64,000 nucleotides of DNA from Corallium rubrum (taxonomy: Eukaryota; Cnidaria; Anthozoa; Scleralcyonacea; Coralliidae). The notes below the pieces were generated by a model. It worked only from the letters and a program-made list of their open reading frames with translations. It searched no databases and was not told where the DNA came from. Shown here one piece after another: positions 25,916-37,573 of this stretch; within the stretch, counting starts at the first letter, position 1, and each line of letters starts with the position of its first letter. The stretch covers positions 41,403,531-41,467,530 of the forward strand of contig OZ035998.1 in assembly GCA_964035015.1 (NCBI GenBank). The letters run 5' to 3'. The translations under genes and the position numbers were made by a program.

Positions 25916-27167
25916 TTATGATTTCCAAGTGAGAGCGTCGGATGAAGCGGCTCCTACAATAGACGCCAAGGAAACCACTCCCGCAATCATGCCAACAGCT
26001 TCCTTTGCGTATTTCCAGATTGAAGAACATGCCTCCCTCAACCATAGTCTCCATCCTTTCTTTACCCAGTCACAGCAAATCTCGTCCCTCCCATTCAATT
26101 GCACGACGTAGTGATTTTTTCTTGCTCCACTGACAAAAGTGTGTGTAACGTGCTCGCCGTAACACGTCAGTCGCAGGTTTTGCCGTACCCATCTGGATTC
26201 TGCTGTCAAAACAGCTCGAGCATGCTGCATTAATTTCCGATCACGTTGACAGCAAATGGTATTTTGCACCACTCGATTAATATGTCCATGGGTTACTTCA
26301 TCACCACAATCAGTGAACTAAAAAAGAGAACAATGAAAATTCAGTCGATCTTATTTGAAAGAACACTTAAAAATAACAGAGCAACTTCTTTTGCGGTTTT
26401 CGTTTTCTTGCTTTATATTTAGTGTGGTTAGCAACCTGCTACGAGCTTCAGACGAAAAATCAGTTACGAATCTGTAATGGTTTCACTCCCCTTTCCGTTA
26501 TGCATGCTCGCTTCGTTAGTTACGTTCGAGATTCAATCTAATAAACCAGCACTCGCAGTTGATTTTTCAGTTTTTTTGAGTTGGTTAGGCGTCAGAAAAT
26601 GAAAATTCTCCAAGTTCTCAACCACCTGAATATCGAAAAGTCGAAAATTTGAACCACATCATTTTCTAATAGTTTGACATCTAGTCAACTCAAAAAAGAA
26701 AAAAAATCAACTACAGCACACGAATAGGAGCTGTTTTCACGACACTTCATCGTTAGGCTCACAGAAATAATTTAAAAACAGCGCTTTATTAAAGTGCTCT
26801 AGTACAGCGATTGCAATTCGTATTTTATTTTATGGTTGACCTCGGATTTAATTTCCATATCAATATGTAAATTTTATTTATACGTGTTTCCGCATTCCGC
26901 GAGATCAAATACAAGCTTAACTATAAGATTTCCGTTTCTTGTAGTATTAATGCCATCTTTACCTATTCACCCGGTATTATTCTGCCAGTCGACAAGCATA
27001 CGAAGTATTCGTTGTTGAAAGCACCTTGTCCTATTTAATCGAGCAACATTTGGGCGAGTTTTGCAAGGGAGATAGTGCTATCTTAATATCGGTCACGCGC
27101 CCGATCTTCTTTCGCTTGGCCGCTTCGTATGCAATCGGAATTTGTTCGCACATACCAGTGACGCCAT
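25916..27167 (-). CDS. Two-exon small membrane protein gene, unrecognised
   Basis: Exon 2 (26317-25916) is open for 133 codons and starts after a textbook acceptor (TTCTCTTTTTTAG). Its product begins FTDCGDEVTHGHINRVVQNT and includes LTAESRWVRQNLRLTCYGEH. It has several Cys and His residues and a C-terminal hydrophobic segment AVGMIAGVVSLASIVGAASS followed by a short tail, so a tail-anchored protein is possible. A candidate first exon is 27167-27156: ATG in a strong context (ACAATGG) encoding MASL, then donor GTATGTG. Joining is in phase 0 and gives about 137 residues. Exon 2 is the better supported part. The microexon is inferred from splice and start signals only. No family was recognised. 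Confidence 0.5.
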
Positions 27168-27374
27168 TGTAGAACAGCGGAGATTCATATTAATTTTGCA
27201 AAAGCCATATGCAAAATTATAAAGACTACAAAGGTGAGAAACAAGTCAAATAGCATTCGGCCGTGTTCCCTTGGATAAACCCGTTTTACTGATAAACACC
27301 CTTCACTAATAAACGTTTGGGCTCCTGTATTGGTTGGTATATCAATAGATTCGATCACAGGGTGCCCATCTCAA

Positions 27375-27560
27375 AAACTTGGCAGTTCATGTAAAATAAT
27401 TGAAAGTATTACAAAAAACTTGGCAATTTATGTAAAATAATTGAAATTGTTATACTTACTTGACTTGGTACGAATAACTTGTTTGAACACAGTTAAACGC
27501 TTGCAAATCACAACAAAGGCGAAGTACATTTAATTTGATTTTACACGAAGTACATATGTA
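27375..27560 (+). repeat. Repeat arm, inverted copy at 33185-33310
   Basis: Carries ACACAGTTAAACGCTTGCAA and CACGAAGTACATATGTA. The reverse complement, with few differences, occurs about 5.7 kb away at 33185-33310. The two may be ends of one large element or two inverted family members. Confidence 0.7.
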
Positions 27561-27977
27561 GCCTGAGCGTCTCAGGCTACGCCTACACAGCCAACAAGAA
27601 ACTATTTCTTAAAAGAAATAGCTGTTTCGTTCCGGTCAGTGGTTTATGAGGGTCTGTTTCAACAGCAATGACGAATTTTAGCTCAACTAATTATTTCCCC
27701 CATGTGACTGGCGCGACAATTTTTACTACGCGCCTGCGTTTCATACGACAAATTTAATTTAGACGATTTTTGTTTTGCATACAAACAAACTAGTAATATG
27801 CTGAAGCGAGAAGATTCTAATAAACTACAAAAAAATAATTTAAGCTTCGTCTAATAAAACGAACACACATTTCGGACGTTGTACCGTCTGATCATGACGG
27901 ATTACTCTCTCCTCCGCAGTCCTGAGGGCAGGCTCTATTGACTATTTCAGGTTATTCGCAGTCGCATAAATTCGACT

Positions 27978-28152
27978 GAATTTAAATGTGACGTGCTAGC
28001 GGTCTCGCGATTTTCGTGAGAACGCAATTATTTTGGCAACGTAAATCTTCTATTCAGTAGCAATACTCTTCTGACCGTCTATATAAAACGTTACCAAAAT
28101 AATTGCTTTCTCGGGAAAATTGCGAGACGCTAGCACGTCGCATTTAAATTTC
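27978..28152. mobile_element. Palindromic MITE
   Basis: Inverted arms GAATTTAAATGTGACGTGCT and GTCTCGCGATTTTC...GCAATTATTTTGG with their complement. About 175 bp, centre near 28065. Confidence 0.8.
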
Positions 28153-28153
28153 A

Positions 28154-28779
28154 TGCAGCTGATTTATTTATGACACCGCGGTATTTATTGAATAATCGCC
28201 AATAGCAAATCCATAAATTTCCAAGGCCAAAAGGATCAATATAAATTAGGTCAATAACGGACTATCATCATTTTCGTCGTCATAGGTCATAGTTTAATTC
28301 TCGAATCAGAATAATCCATTTAGATGGGCCACAAATGAATGATAACGAACTTCTAGCCTCAAACTATTGACATTGTCATTGCTCATGAAATAGCTATATT
28401 TTAAAATTATTAGACACGCGTGAAACAGTGCGACTGACCTTTCGGAACGCGCAGTTGCCATACATAAAGAATGCATTCTCGAGTTCAACGAGGGGAAAGT
28501 TCCTACTTTCTACAGCACAAGATTGATGATTCGCTCCGCACGGGATTGTTTACGTCTTCAAATTACTCTGGATCAGCAATATTTTCACTTCGTTTTGGCG
28601 TTTAACCACGCCTCCAACTAAATCTTTTATGCGGAATTTTGATCTCATTGGGTAAGATCACAGTTATGTCAACAACACTGCACTACGATTGGACGATTTT
28701 CATCTGTGATGACAGTTTCTTTTGTGATGTCAATGGAAAGCTAATACAGTAACAGTTTCGTTCCTGCGGGGAACGAAAC
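28154..28779. other. Intergenic, no gene seen
   Basis: No supported exon or clear repeat structure. Confidence 0.4.
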
Positions 28780-29115
28780 AAAAATAGCACAGGTTGTTGC
28801 AACAATGATGGCTGAACAGTACTGCAACAAGGCGGCTAACATGCGTGAACAGCACTGTTGAACCAACAGTATTGTTCATCATTGTTCCAACAGCATTGTT
28901 CAGCAATGATGAAGCAACAGTAGCTGTTCATGGCTGTTGGAACAGGAGAAAACAACACTGTTAGAACAGCATTGTTCACCGTCGTTATAACATGGCTGTT
29001 CAGCACTGTTACTACATCATGCCGTAACAACCTGTTGTATCATGCATGAACAATACTGTTGGATTCACATGGTTGTTCAATGTTGTTTCAACAGGCGTGA
29101 ACAGTGTTGTTGGAC
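28780..29115. repeat. Degenerate array of AACA/TGTT half-site palindromes
   Basis: About 20 irregularly spaced copies of AACAG(C/T)ATTGTTCA-like palindromic units (AACAGCACTGTT, AACAGCATTGTT, AACAACACTGTT). The same motif family occurs at 32008-32240. Confidence 0.75.
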
Positions 29116-29130
29116 AAAAATAGTATGCAC

Positions 29131-31340
29131 ACGCGATTTTCTCGCGGTTTATATTTTGGCGAATCATTTCGTGAGCGATAAAAGAAAGGGGGAAAGTGTC
29201 AAAGTGAACGCTTTCAGTAATATCTGGCATGGAAAAACGAACAGAAGAGCCGAATTCTCTCTCAATTAAAGCACTCAAGACTTCACGCCTTTTCAAAAAT
29301 ATAATAGTTCAATGTTAATTTCAAGTTGTGGCATCTTTCTGCAAGTGTTTTTGTCGCTGAAAATACGTACCAAAAACGTGTGGATTTACAGTGTCTTGAA
29401 GATGAAAAAAAGACAGTTTTCTTGACAGGCGAAGACTGACAGAAAGCTGTATGAAAACTATAAAGAAGTGGATGCTGGTTTGTTTTTTTAAATACGAAGA
29501 AACACAAAGATTGTAAAGAGGTTAATAAAAGGTGAAATCAAAGATGGACTGCTCCACAAAAAGTTATGGTGTCAGCAGCAAGGAAGTATTTTTTTTTACT
29601 TTTTCTATTCAAAGACAAAGTGGTTTTGTTTTCAACTAAATAAAAGTGAGTGTCAACTATCCAAATAACTAATATGTTTAATATTTTAGTAAGAAATATA
29701 TTAAAAGTAGAAAATAAGTTTCTTCTGACAAATTTTGTCACCCTTCTCATTGACATAATGAGAAGTAACAACTATGATTTCTATTCCTATTTAATATTTT
29801 TTACCTGATTATGAGCTGTAATCATCAGAGCATTGTAGCTTCAAGCTCATGCATAGCTGACCATATTAAAAAGTGGCCCCCATAATAATTTCACTTGTTG
29901 GGTTTTTGGACCACCTTCATAATTGACCACATTTTTGTCATTTTTGTCAAAAATGAGAGGTGGGTATATTAATTGTTGCAATGCCTTTTCACATGATGTA
30001 CTATTAAAAATGATTCCTTGGCAAACTATGCCAAACAATAAAATTCAGTCCAGCCATTTTTGTAGAGGTGTGGAAGATTATTTATATTCAATTTGGAAGA
30101 AAATCAGCCATTCTATTAAAGGAAGTTAATAGTTGTTCAACCTATTGGGAGGCAGGGTGCGTGTGTGTGGGGTTTTTTCTTCATGTTTTTGCATTGCATT
30201 TCACATAATGCAAGAAACAAATATGGATCAGGCCCAAGGTTAGATGCATGCATAGAGGAGGTGGGGGTGGGGTGGTGTGCATGGAGAACTTCCAAAAGTA
30301 TTTTTTTATAACATTGCATGTTAGAAATTCACAAATCACAATACAGTATTAAATACTTTAAACCATTTACACATCACTATTAAAATAGCTAATTTCAAAG
30401 CTTTACACAGTACATTACTCTAATTTAAGGTCCTTTTATTTAAAATACAGGGAATACTACATCAGATACCCAAGAAATTTAGGACTAGCTAGCATGCTCC
30501 AGGATGCTAATCTGTACCTGTAGCCATTTGGACTCATCTTTCAGTTCAGGTAATAACATTCCTTAATATCAGTGTACATAATAATTGTAAGAGAACTGAA
30601 ATTAAACTTCTCTTGCAGCCATTATGAAAAATTTTGATGAGAGGAGCTTGGTTGAGGCAACTCATGTAAACAGCCCCTAAGATTTCCTTTTAGATGTGCC
30701 AAATGACTGCAAGATTACTCCAAAATTTCTGTTAAAAAATACAATAAGCATTTAGCAAAAAATACATAAAAAATATGTAGAGTAAATACACCAGCACTGC
30801 ACAACAACATGATGCAGTGCTGCAAGGAAAATATTTTGGTTTTTACAGGAAATGTTTCAGGAAAAAGACAAGAAAAGAATGAAATATTTAGCTTTGTCAA
30901 CCAACATTCATTGCACTAAGGCAGAACAATCCCAACCAAGGTTTCAAGAACTAAATGCGTTCTCTGTTTTCTCTTTCTTTACAGTATACAGTACATGGCT
31001 TGATTAACAGATATGGCAACAAAATACAATTGATGCTATAGTAAGTATATGTGAGTAAATGCATGAAAAAATAAGACCTTAATTATTTGGCAATTTAATT
31101 AAACAGGTTATTAGAAACTAAATACCATGTTTGATATTTGTCTTTTTATATAGCTTAATGGCACTTGGGCTTAACAAGAAGCTAGGATAATAGGATATAA
31201 TGTATGTAAGTAATTTGCTTTATAGCACTGGCTTCACATGGGCCGATAATTCATAGCTGATAGCAATTTACAACTATAAAAAACTGATATTTGTTTTTCT
31301 TCATTACTGAGTTCACTTTGTAAATTTCAGTTTTGCCAGA
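29131..31340. other. AT-rich intergenic DNA, no gene seen
   Basis: No convincing exon. Local open frames are short and lack domains. Confidence 0.4.
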
Positions 31341-31481
31341 CAAGAAGAAATATATTAATTAGAAGAAGAATTTGCTTACATTCAACATATGTGGCGGAAA
31401 AATAATAGAAATTGGAGAATTTGTTTATGAATCACGAGTTCCAGGCACTAATCAACTGTGTTTCTTTTTCTCTTTTAATAG

Positions 31482-31557
31482 AAATAACATAGTTTGGAAG
31501 AGAATTTCAAAACTGCGACCTGGAGATCAACTCATAGACAGAGTAGTTTGGCAATGA
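31482..31557 (+). other. Possible 3'-terminal exon
   Basis: A pyrimidine-rich acceptor (TTTTCTCTTTTAATAG) precedes an in-frame stretch NNIVWKRISKLRPGDQLIDR ending VVWQ and a stop. AATAAA signals lie at about 31575 and 31600. No upstream exon or family was identified, so this is weak. Confidence 0.2.
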
Positions 31558-32007
31558 GAAACTTAGGTTTTGAATAAAGACTATTGCAACTTGCAAGCAA
31601 ATAAATTGCATCCTAACATTGTTTACTTCGGGTTTTTGTTTTTATACATATAAAAGAACATATATCTTTTTTCATTGTTCTAAAACACATGATATGTACG
31701 TTTAAACAGAATAAAGTTTTTACATACCTGTTGTTTCAATCGCAGAGTTTTATTTGTCTCCATCTCAAACCCGTTTCTTCTGTATTGTGTCGAGTTTTTC
31801 GATAACTTGCGATTTGCTAGTCTCCTTCGCAGCCGTTTTTCTGCCTGTGCTATTCTTCGGTCCTAGGAAAAATAGGATCGAAGAATAGGATCGCCAGAAG
31901 AACGGCTGCGAAGGAGACTAGCTCTTTGCTCGTTTCGAAGGCTCGAAGCAACCGGGGTAAATTTTCGTACCGGAGTTTTTTACGTCCAGGAAAACATCCC
32001 TGATACA

Positions 32008-32243
32008 GCCTGTTGCAACAACATTGTTCACGTCTGTTGGCACAGTAAAAACAGGATTGTTATCAGGCATGATAAACAATGTTCGAACAGCATTGTTCAC
32101 GCCTGTTGATTCATCATCCGTGAACACTGTTGTTCGAACAGGCATGAACAGCACTGTTGACAATACTGTTCACAGGGTGCAGCACAGCATTGTTCACGGC
32201 TGTTCCGAACAACACTGTTCACGCATGTTGACAACCTGCAACA
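32008..32243. repeat. Second AACA/TGTT half-site array
   Basis: Palindromic units such as AACAACATTGTTCAC, AACAGCATTGTTCAC and AACACTGTTGTTC recur at irregular 20-40 bp spacing. It is interrupted on the right by the element at 32253-33170. Confidence 0.75.
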
Positions 32244-32252
32244 GGCTGTGCG

Positions 32253-33170
32253 CAACCTCGTCCCCAGGGCCATTTGTGGGGGCTGGGACAAGATGGCGGC
32301 CAAGAACAAATGGCCCTGGCACAGGCTGAGCTATCACCACATTTGATTGGTCGAGATAACTTTGGATGTTTTAGGTGTTCTGATTGGTGGAAACAAGGCG
32401 GGCGGCAGGCTAACTCGCGGGCATTTGTTTTTTGGGCTCAAAGTATATTCAGAATTGCTGGCTGTTAAAAAACAACTTCGAAATGAATGAAAATGTGAGG
32501 AAAGCTGGCGAAACACCCGTGAAAACGTCGGAAGAATATGTAATGATGGGTCGTATCGTCTCTGTGCCCTGGCTGCCATACAACGAAGTCCATGGACGGC
32601 AATTCAGTGTGTTTTCTGAATCGGGCGAACGAAAGACTTGGTGAACAAAGTCAAAAAGCATTTTGGCTGCGAAAGGAAAGTACACCACAGGGCAGAATTT
32701 ACATGTTTGGCCATTAAGAAGCAGGCTTTTTTCAAACAAGAGTTCTCGACAGCCTAAATGTTTTTCAAAATGCTGAATTGAATCCACCGAAAACTTACGA
32801 AAACAAGGCGGCCCGGCCAGACAACGGCAATCCAGTTTCTTGCGAATTTGGTACAACGGTGAAGCAAATGATAAATAATAAGCATTTACAGATGTTTATT
32901 AAAAGTGTATTTATTTTAATAATTCGACAATGTATTTGGAAATGATGTTTTGATTGTTTTCAGTTTGGGTCAGTCAAGCTGAACTAAATATTCAGAAAAT
33001 AATAGAGCCTGAATAGGCGCGATAAACTTCGTGAAGCCTGGGCCGAGTCAAAAATGAGTCAAAATATGACTCATTTTTTGCAGCCTGTGCCAGGGCCATT
33101 TGTTCCCGCCATTTTGTTTTTGGCCGCCATCTTGGCCCAGCCCCCACAAATGGCCCTGGGGACGAGGTTG
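32253..33170. mobile_element. TIR DNA transposon derivative with 9-bp TSD
   Basis: A 918-bp element starting CAACCTCGTCCCCAGGGCCA and ending in the complement, flanked by a perfect 9-bp duplication GGCTGTGCG (32244-32252 and 33171-33179). Each end is itself a small palindrome (CCAGGGCCATTTGT ... ACAAATGGCCCTGG). A TSD of 9 bp is typical of Mutator-like elements, but no transposase is seen. The interior holds a short frame (about 32481-32641, EMNENVRKAGETPVKTSEEY) of unknown origin. Confidence 0.85.
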
Positions 33171-33184
33171 GGCTGTGCGTTTTT

Positions 33185-33310
33185 ACGCGTGTACATATGT
33201 ACTTCGTGTAAAATCACATTAAATGTACTTCACCTTTGTTGATTTGCAAGCGTTTAACTGTGTTCAAACTTCAAAGTTACCACGTCGAGTAAGTATAACA
33301 ATTTCAATTA
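33185..33310 (-). repeat. Repeat arm, inverted copy of 27375-27560
   Basis: Carries ACATATGTACTTCGTG and TTGCAAGCGTTTAACTGTGT, the complement of the left copy. Confidence 0.7.
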
Positions 33311-33411
33311 TTACTCGGGCTACTGTGTTAGCCGAGTCTAGGTTTCGCCCGAGATATTGCCGCAAGAGGCTTTGCGAAACTGAAGGCATGACGTCACAGC
33401 TCAAATGCCGT

Positions 33412-33740
33412 CACTCGTATTAACGACGCCGCGCCGCAATTTGTTTAACTGGATTAAAGAGAATGAAATTCTGTACAACATATGTGAATTTAAAAAAATC
33501 GTATAGAATAGCGCCTGAGAAAATTGTGTTTATATCTGAGGTAATCTGAAATATGGAAAACAACCCCCGTCACTCGTATTAACGACGCCGCGCCGCAATT
33601 TGTTTAAAGATCGCTTGCGTCGTTCATGGATCTGTGCTACTCTGGAGACTTATACTAGATGAAAGAGCATGAAATTCTGTACAACATATGTAAATTTGAA
33701 AAAATCTTATAGAATAGCGCCTGAGAAAATTGTGTTTTTG
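33412..33740. repeat. Direct repeat pair
   Basis: TCACTCGTATTAACGACGCC, CGCGCCGCAATTTGTTTAA and GAAATTCTGTACAACATATG through AATAGCGCCTGAGAAAATTG occur twice (about 33412-33530 and 33569-33740). The second copy carries an insertion of about 40 bp. Confidence 0.8.
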
Positions 33741-33751
33741 TATGATCTTCT

Positions 33752-34186
33752 GCAATAGACGACTTTCAGGCTCGTGCGCAGTAGCAACTTTACTTCAAAT
33801 TTTCATCGGAGGTAAAAACAACTGTTTTAGCTGGAAAGATCATATTAAAAATAGTAAAAGTGCAAAGTTTAAAACAAATCGGACAAATAGTGCGAAAGCT
33901 ACGCTCTTCGGAAGTTTTGTTCTCCACTAGGGATTTAATAGGGATTTTGGCTTGGCGTGCAACTCCCGCCCGCCAAGCCAAAATCCCTATTAAATCACTA
34001 ATAAATCCCTGTTGGAATGGTCAACTTTCCGCTTGTGAAACTTTTCCATTTGTTAAGCAATTCGTTTCAAACTTTGCACTTCTACTATTTTCAATATGCT
34101 CGTTCCAGCTAAAACAGTTGTTTTTATCTCCGACGAAAATTTGAATATTTGTTGCTACTGCGCATGATCGTGAAAGTCGTCTATTG
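33752..34186. mobile_element. Foldback MITE
   Basis: TIR arms of about 130 bp beginning GCAATAGACGACTTTCA, with a separate inner palindrome at about 33932-34000 (TTTAATAGGGATTTTGGCTT and complement). Confidence 0.85.
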
Positions 34187-34394
34187 CGACCACCTGATGA
34201 ACATGGAGATAACTTTGCAATAAATCCGAAAATTGAATCGACGGCTGAATCGAAGGCCGAGACTGCGTTCACACGAGTCCGGTGTAGAAGATAAACGGTA
34301 AAATGTGGTTACGTTCACACGAATCCGTCATAATTTAACGTCGCTTTGAAGGCGTTCACACGACACCGGAACTCTGTGGGGTATATCCAGTATT

Positions 34395-34890
34395 TTATGA
34401 AGGGTGATCTATATCAAAAATACCATTCTATCGGATGTCACTGCTTCGGGTAATATTTGTTTCATCGGGTATGTTCGTTCATTACATTGGGTAATATCTG
34501 GTTTATCGGATATGTTCGTTCATTACGTCGGGCATTATTTCGTTCATTACGTCGGGCATTATTTCGTTCATTACGTCGGGCATTATTTCGTTCATTACGT
34601 CGGGCATTATTTCGTTCATTACGTTGGGCATTATTTCGTTCATTACGTCGGGCATTATCTCGTTCATTACGTCGGGCATTATTTCGTTCATTACGTCGGG
34701 CATTATTTCGTTCATTACGTCGGGCATTATTTCGTTCATTACGTCGGGCATTATTTCGTTCATTACGTCGGGCATTATTTCGTTCATTACGTCGGGCATT
34801 ATCTCGTTCATTACGTCGGGCATTATTTCGTTCATTACGTCGGGCATTATTTCGTTCATTACGTCGGGCATTATTTCGTTCATTAAGCCT
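34395..34890. repeat. 24-bp tandem array A
   Basis: About 16 copies of a 24-bp unit (CGTTCATTACGTCGGGCATT plus ATTT or ATCT), with a flank at 34395-34510 containing degenerate units (TAATATCTGGTTTATCGGAT). The same array and flank occur in reverse orientation at 37532-48475. Because 24 is divisible by 3, every frame stays open and produces artefactual proteins. Confidence 0.95.
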
Positions 34891-35015
34891 GTAATTTTCA
34901 GTACGCGGTCTTACAAGATTTTCCAGACGGTACATGGTATCAAGGTACATATAGTGGTTTGGGAATATGACAGCCCTGTAATTTTCTCTTTGGCAATACC
35001 ATGGCAATACTGTAA

Positions 35016-35059
35016 GTATTAGTAAGTAAATAAATAAGTAAGTAAGTAAATAAATAAAA

Positions 35060-35094
<35 letters not shown>

Positions 35095-35113
35095 AATAAA
35101 TAAATAAATAAAA

Positions 35114-35156
<43 letters not shown>

Positions 35157-35165
35157 CATAAATAA
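35016..35165. repeat. (TAAA)n-type microsatellite
   Basis: About 150 bp of AAAT/AATA tetranucleotides with GTAA variants at the left. Confidence 0.95.
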
Positions 35166-35261
35166 CATAAAATAGTGATTAATTTGTACAATCTACAACG
35201 CAAGCGTGCGGCATTTTCCAGAACTAACGTATCTCAAAGCCATGACAATTACTTGGTATAT

Positions 35262-35440
35262 ACAGTCGAACCCCTCTTAACGGACACCGCTATTAAGCGG
35301 ACACCTATGAAAGGTCCCAGCCATTTCTTTAATAAAACCCTATAGTTACAACCCCTATATATTATTAAGCGGAAGCGGACATCTATCTTGGGTCCCAATG
35401 AACAGAATAACCTCTATTAAGCGGACACATGGAGTTAATC
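35262..35440. mobile_element. Partial pogo/Tigger-like MITE
   Basis: Starts TACAGTCGAACCCCTCTTAA and contains repeated TTAAGCGGACAC blocks, the familiar style of pogo/Tigger-type ends with TA targets. The opposite end was not located, so it may be truncated. Confidence 0.4.
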
Positions 35441-36147
35441 CATGCAAGTTGGTTGTGGAACGACTCAAGAGGCCTGCTGGATTATTTGTCTGACCAAATA
35501 AGAATATCGCCTCTCATGTAAACAGCCCCTAAGAAGAACTCGGTACGCCTCGCTTCTTTACGATTTTCTCGTGATCTTTATAGAGCTGGCGACTTCATAA
35601 AACGAAATATTTGTAGATTCCATGACCATGTGTATTGACAGTCTTGTTTATTTTACTTCGTGCCGTACGGCCGGCTGGCACGTCTTTAATTCAGACTGCC
35701 AGAAAGCTACAACAGTAATTGTCTAGGATTATTATTATTGTAGTTCAGAACTACAATAAGACTCTTATCATGAAAGCATCCTGGGCCGCTCAGCAACGAA
35801 CATAAATATTAAATATACATGAAAACCAACGGAATATTTTGTTTACACAAACTCGAGACCAGGACGATATTATGCTACCCTGGCCCAGAGGTTTTGGAGG
35901 TTGTCCGTCAAAAAATTTGGAGGTTTGGAGAACTGATCACTATAAAACGAGCTATCGGCCATATTTGGTGCGAGGCGGAAAAAAAGCGGGCAAAAACCGA
36001 AGGCGCGAGGCAAAAAAAAACGCGGGAGGCGCGAGGCGAAAAAAACGCGGGAAAGGGGATAATAGAGAGATCAGAGGATAATACAGAGATCCCTCTGGTT
36101 CCCAGGGTAATATTATGCGGACTTGGCAAAAATTAGACAAAGTTTGC

Positions 36148-36358
36148 CCACAGGGAGCCCATCTTGGCAGCACTTGGGTACCTGTGGCGGACTCGAAAGA
36201 CGCGCGGGGGACTGTGGCAGGGGATTTTAAAAAATACGGAAAACGGTTACCGGAAGCGAGGGAAAAACGGGGGAAAGGGGGGGAGGGAGAGAAAAAAAAC
36301 ACACCACGATCGAGTGTGCCACAGGTACCCACGCTCTGCCAAGATGGGCTCCCTGTGG
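36148..36358. mobile_element. Palindromic element
   Basis: CCACAGGGAGCCCATCTTGG and GGGTACCTGTGG are inverted at the right end. The loop is extremely purine-rich (GGGGGAAAGGGGGGGAGGGA). Confidence 0.75.
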
Positions 36359-36529
36359 TTTGCCTCGTCCGTCTACTCCGAACGTTTTCTCAAGAAACAA
36401 GACGCCTGGTCAGGCGTTCACTCGGGCTACTGAAATCTAAAGTCTACTAAACACATTGGTCACAGACAAAAGTCAAAACACAATCCAATTCTCCGATAGA
36501 AAACACAATTTGCAATATGAACGCTGTGT

Positions 36530-36915
36530 AGGCAATCGTGTTTTGTTATGTCGAGTCTCTTTAGGTATTAAATATCAACACAACTATTATTGAAGGCGTG
36601 TGCGATTGTAAATTTATATAATATCAAGATACTTGCCAGCGACATTACTGACCAATAACTATGTCTGTGAACACACAGAACACATCCGAGACGAGTGATC
36701 AGACATCAGGAAAGCAAAGAAAGAAAGTATTATTTCCACACATGTACAGCGTTCAATATGTCAAGTCTCTTCGCCTTATTACACAGCTTCATGTTTACCT
36801 AGGAAGTGTCACCTGCAAGTTCACTTAATGAACGGCGTGTGCGATTGTAAGTGTATGTAATAATATCAAGATACTTGCCAGCGAACACACAAAACACATC
36901 CGAGACGAGAAAGGG
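36530..36915. repeat. Direct repeat pair
   Basis: GGCGTGTGCGATTGTAA and AATATCAAGATACTTGCCAG occur twice about 230 bp apart. Confidence 0.75.
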
Positions 36916-37129
36916 CACTCACTCACTCAGTCGAAAAGAAAGACTCGAAGAAGGCACATGCAGTCATGCACTGGTCACATGCATAGATATAGTCATGTGA
37001 CTATATTTCGCAAAGCTTATTGGTCAATATCGCCAGCGGCCGCGCGGAGGACTAATAACCGCGACCCCAAAAAACACTAACACGACCGAAACCTAGACTC
37101 GGCTACCACAGGTAGCCCGAGTAATAATC

Positions 37130-37490
37130 CACTGTAGAAGTTATAAAATATATTGGCAGAAAGATAATTCACCTTGCTACAACATACGTACAGTTTATCC
37201 AACCAAATAGCTTAGTTTCCCTAAAAAAAGCGAAATACTGAACATGTCCAAATCATAATAGCAGCCGCTATTTTGAAATTTTTTCCGTTATTATTATAAT
37301 GGCTTCGCCGAATGTTTTCTCGAGAAATAAACTACTGTAGAAGCTATCAAATATACTGGAAGAAAGATAATTCATCTCGCTATAACATACGTACAGTTTA
37401 TCCGACCAAATAGCTTAGTTTTCTTTTAAAAAGCGAAATACCGAACATGTCCAAATCATGTCCTTAGCAAAAGGACCCATAAATGCTGCC
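37130..37490. repeat. Direct repeat pair
   Basis: Two diverged copies of about 160 bp share ACATACGTACAGTTTATCC, CAAATAGCTTAG and GAACATGTCCAAATCAT (37133-37255 and 37330-37460). Confidence 0.8.
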
Positions 37491-37531
37491 ATTTTGAACC
37501 AGTTATACAGTATATATATAGGTCAGTGGTT

Positions 37532-37573
37532 TAATGAACGAAATAATGCCCGACGTAATGAACGAGATAATGC
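37532..37573. repeat. 24-bp array B, left fragment
   Basis: About 1.7 units of the 24-bp repeat in the orientation opposite to array A, cut off by the 37574 element. The last 8 bases, GATAATGC, are duplicated at 47917-47924. Confidence 0.9.

Larger units (their letters stand above)
33307..37128. mobile_element. 3.8-kb TIR element (ACTCGGGCTAC family)
   Basis: The left end ATTATTACTCGGGCTAC...AGCCGAGTCTAGGTTTCG is matched by its complement at 37085-37128, with about 40 bp of TIR and few mismatches. The same family end occurs at 43501. The interior is composite: direct repeats, a foldback MITE, the 24-bp array, a (TAAA)n block and a palindrome. No transposase was recognised. Confidence 0.7.

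Noticed and set aside
34395..34890. CRISPR-like array
   Set aside because: Units are contiguous with no unique spacers, in a eukaryotic intergenic context. It is a minisatellite.
34404..35022. Long open frames of repeating VHYVGHYF, RNERNNAR and MNEIMPDV type
   Set aside because: A 24-bp unit keeps all frames open. These are artefacts of the tandem array, on both strands, with the same at 47771-48460.
35819..36450. Arg/Lys-rich frames around 35819-36450
   Set aside because: Low-complexity translation of purine-rich palindromic DNA.
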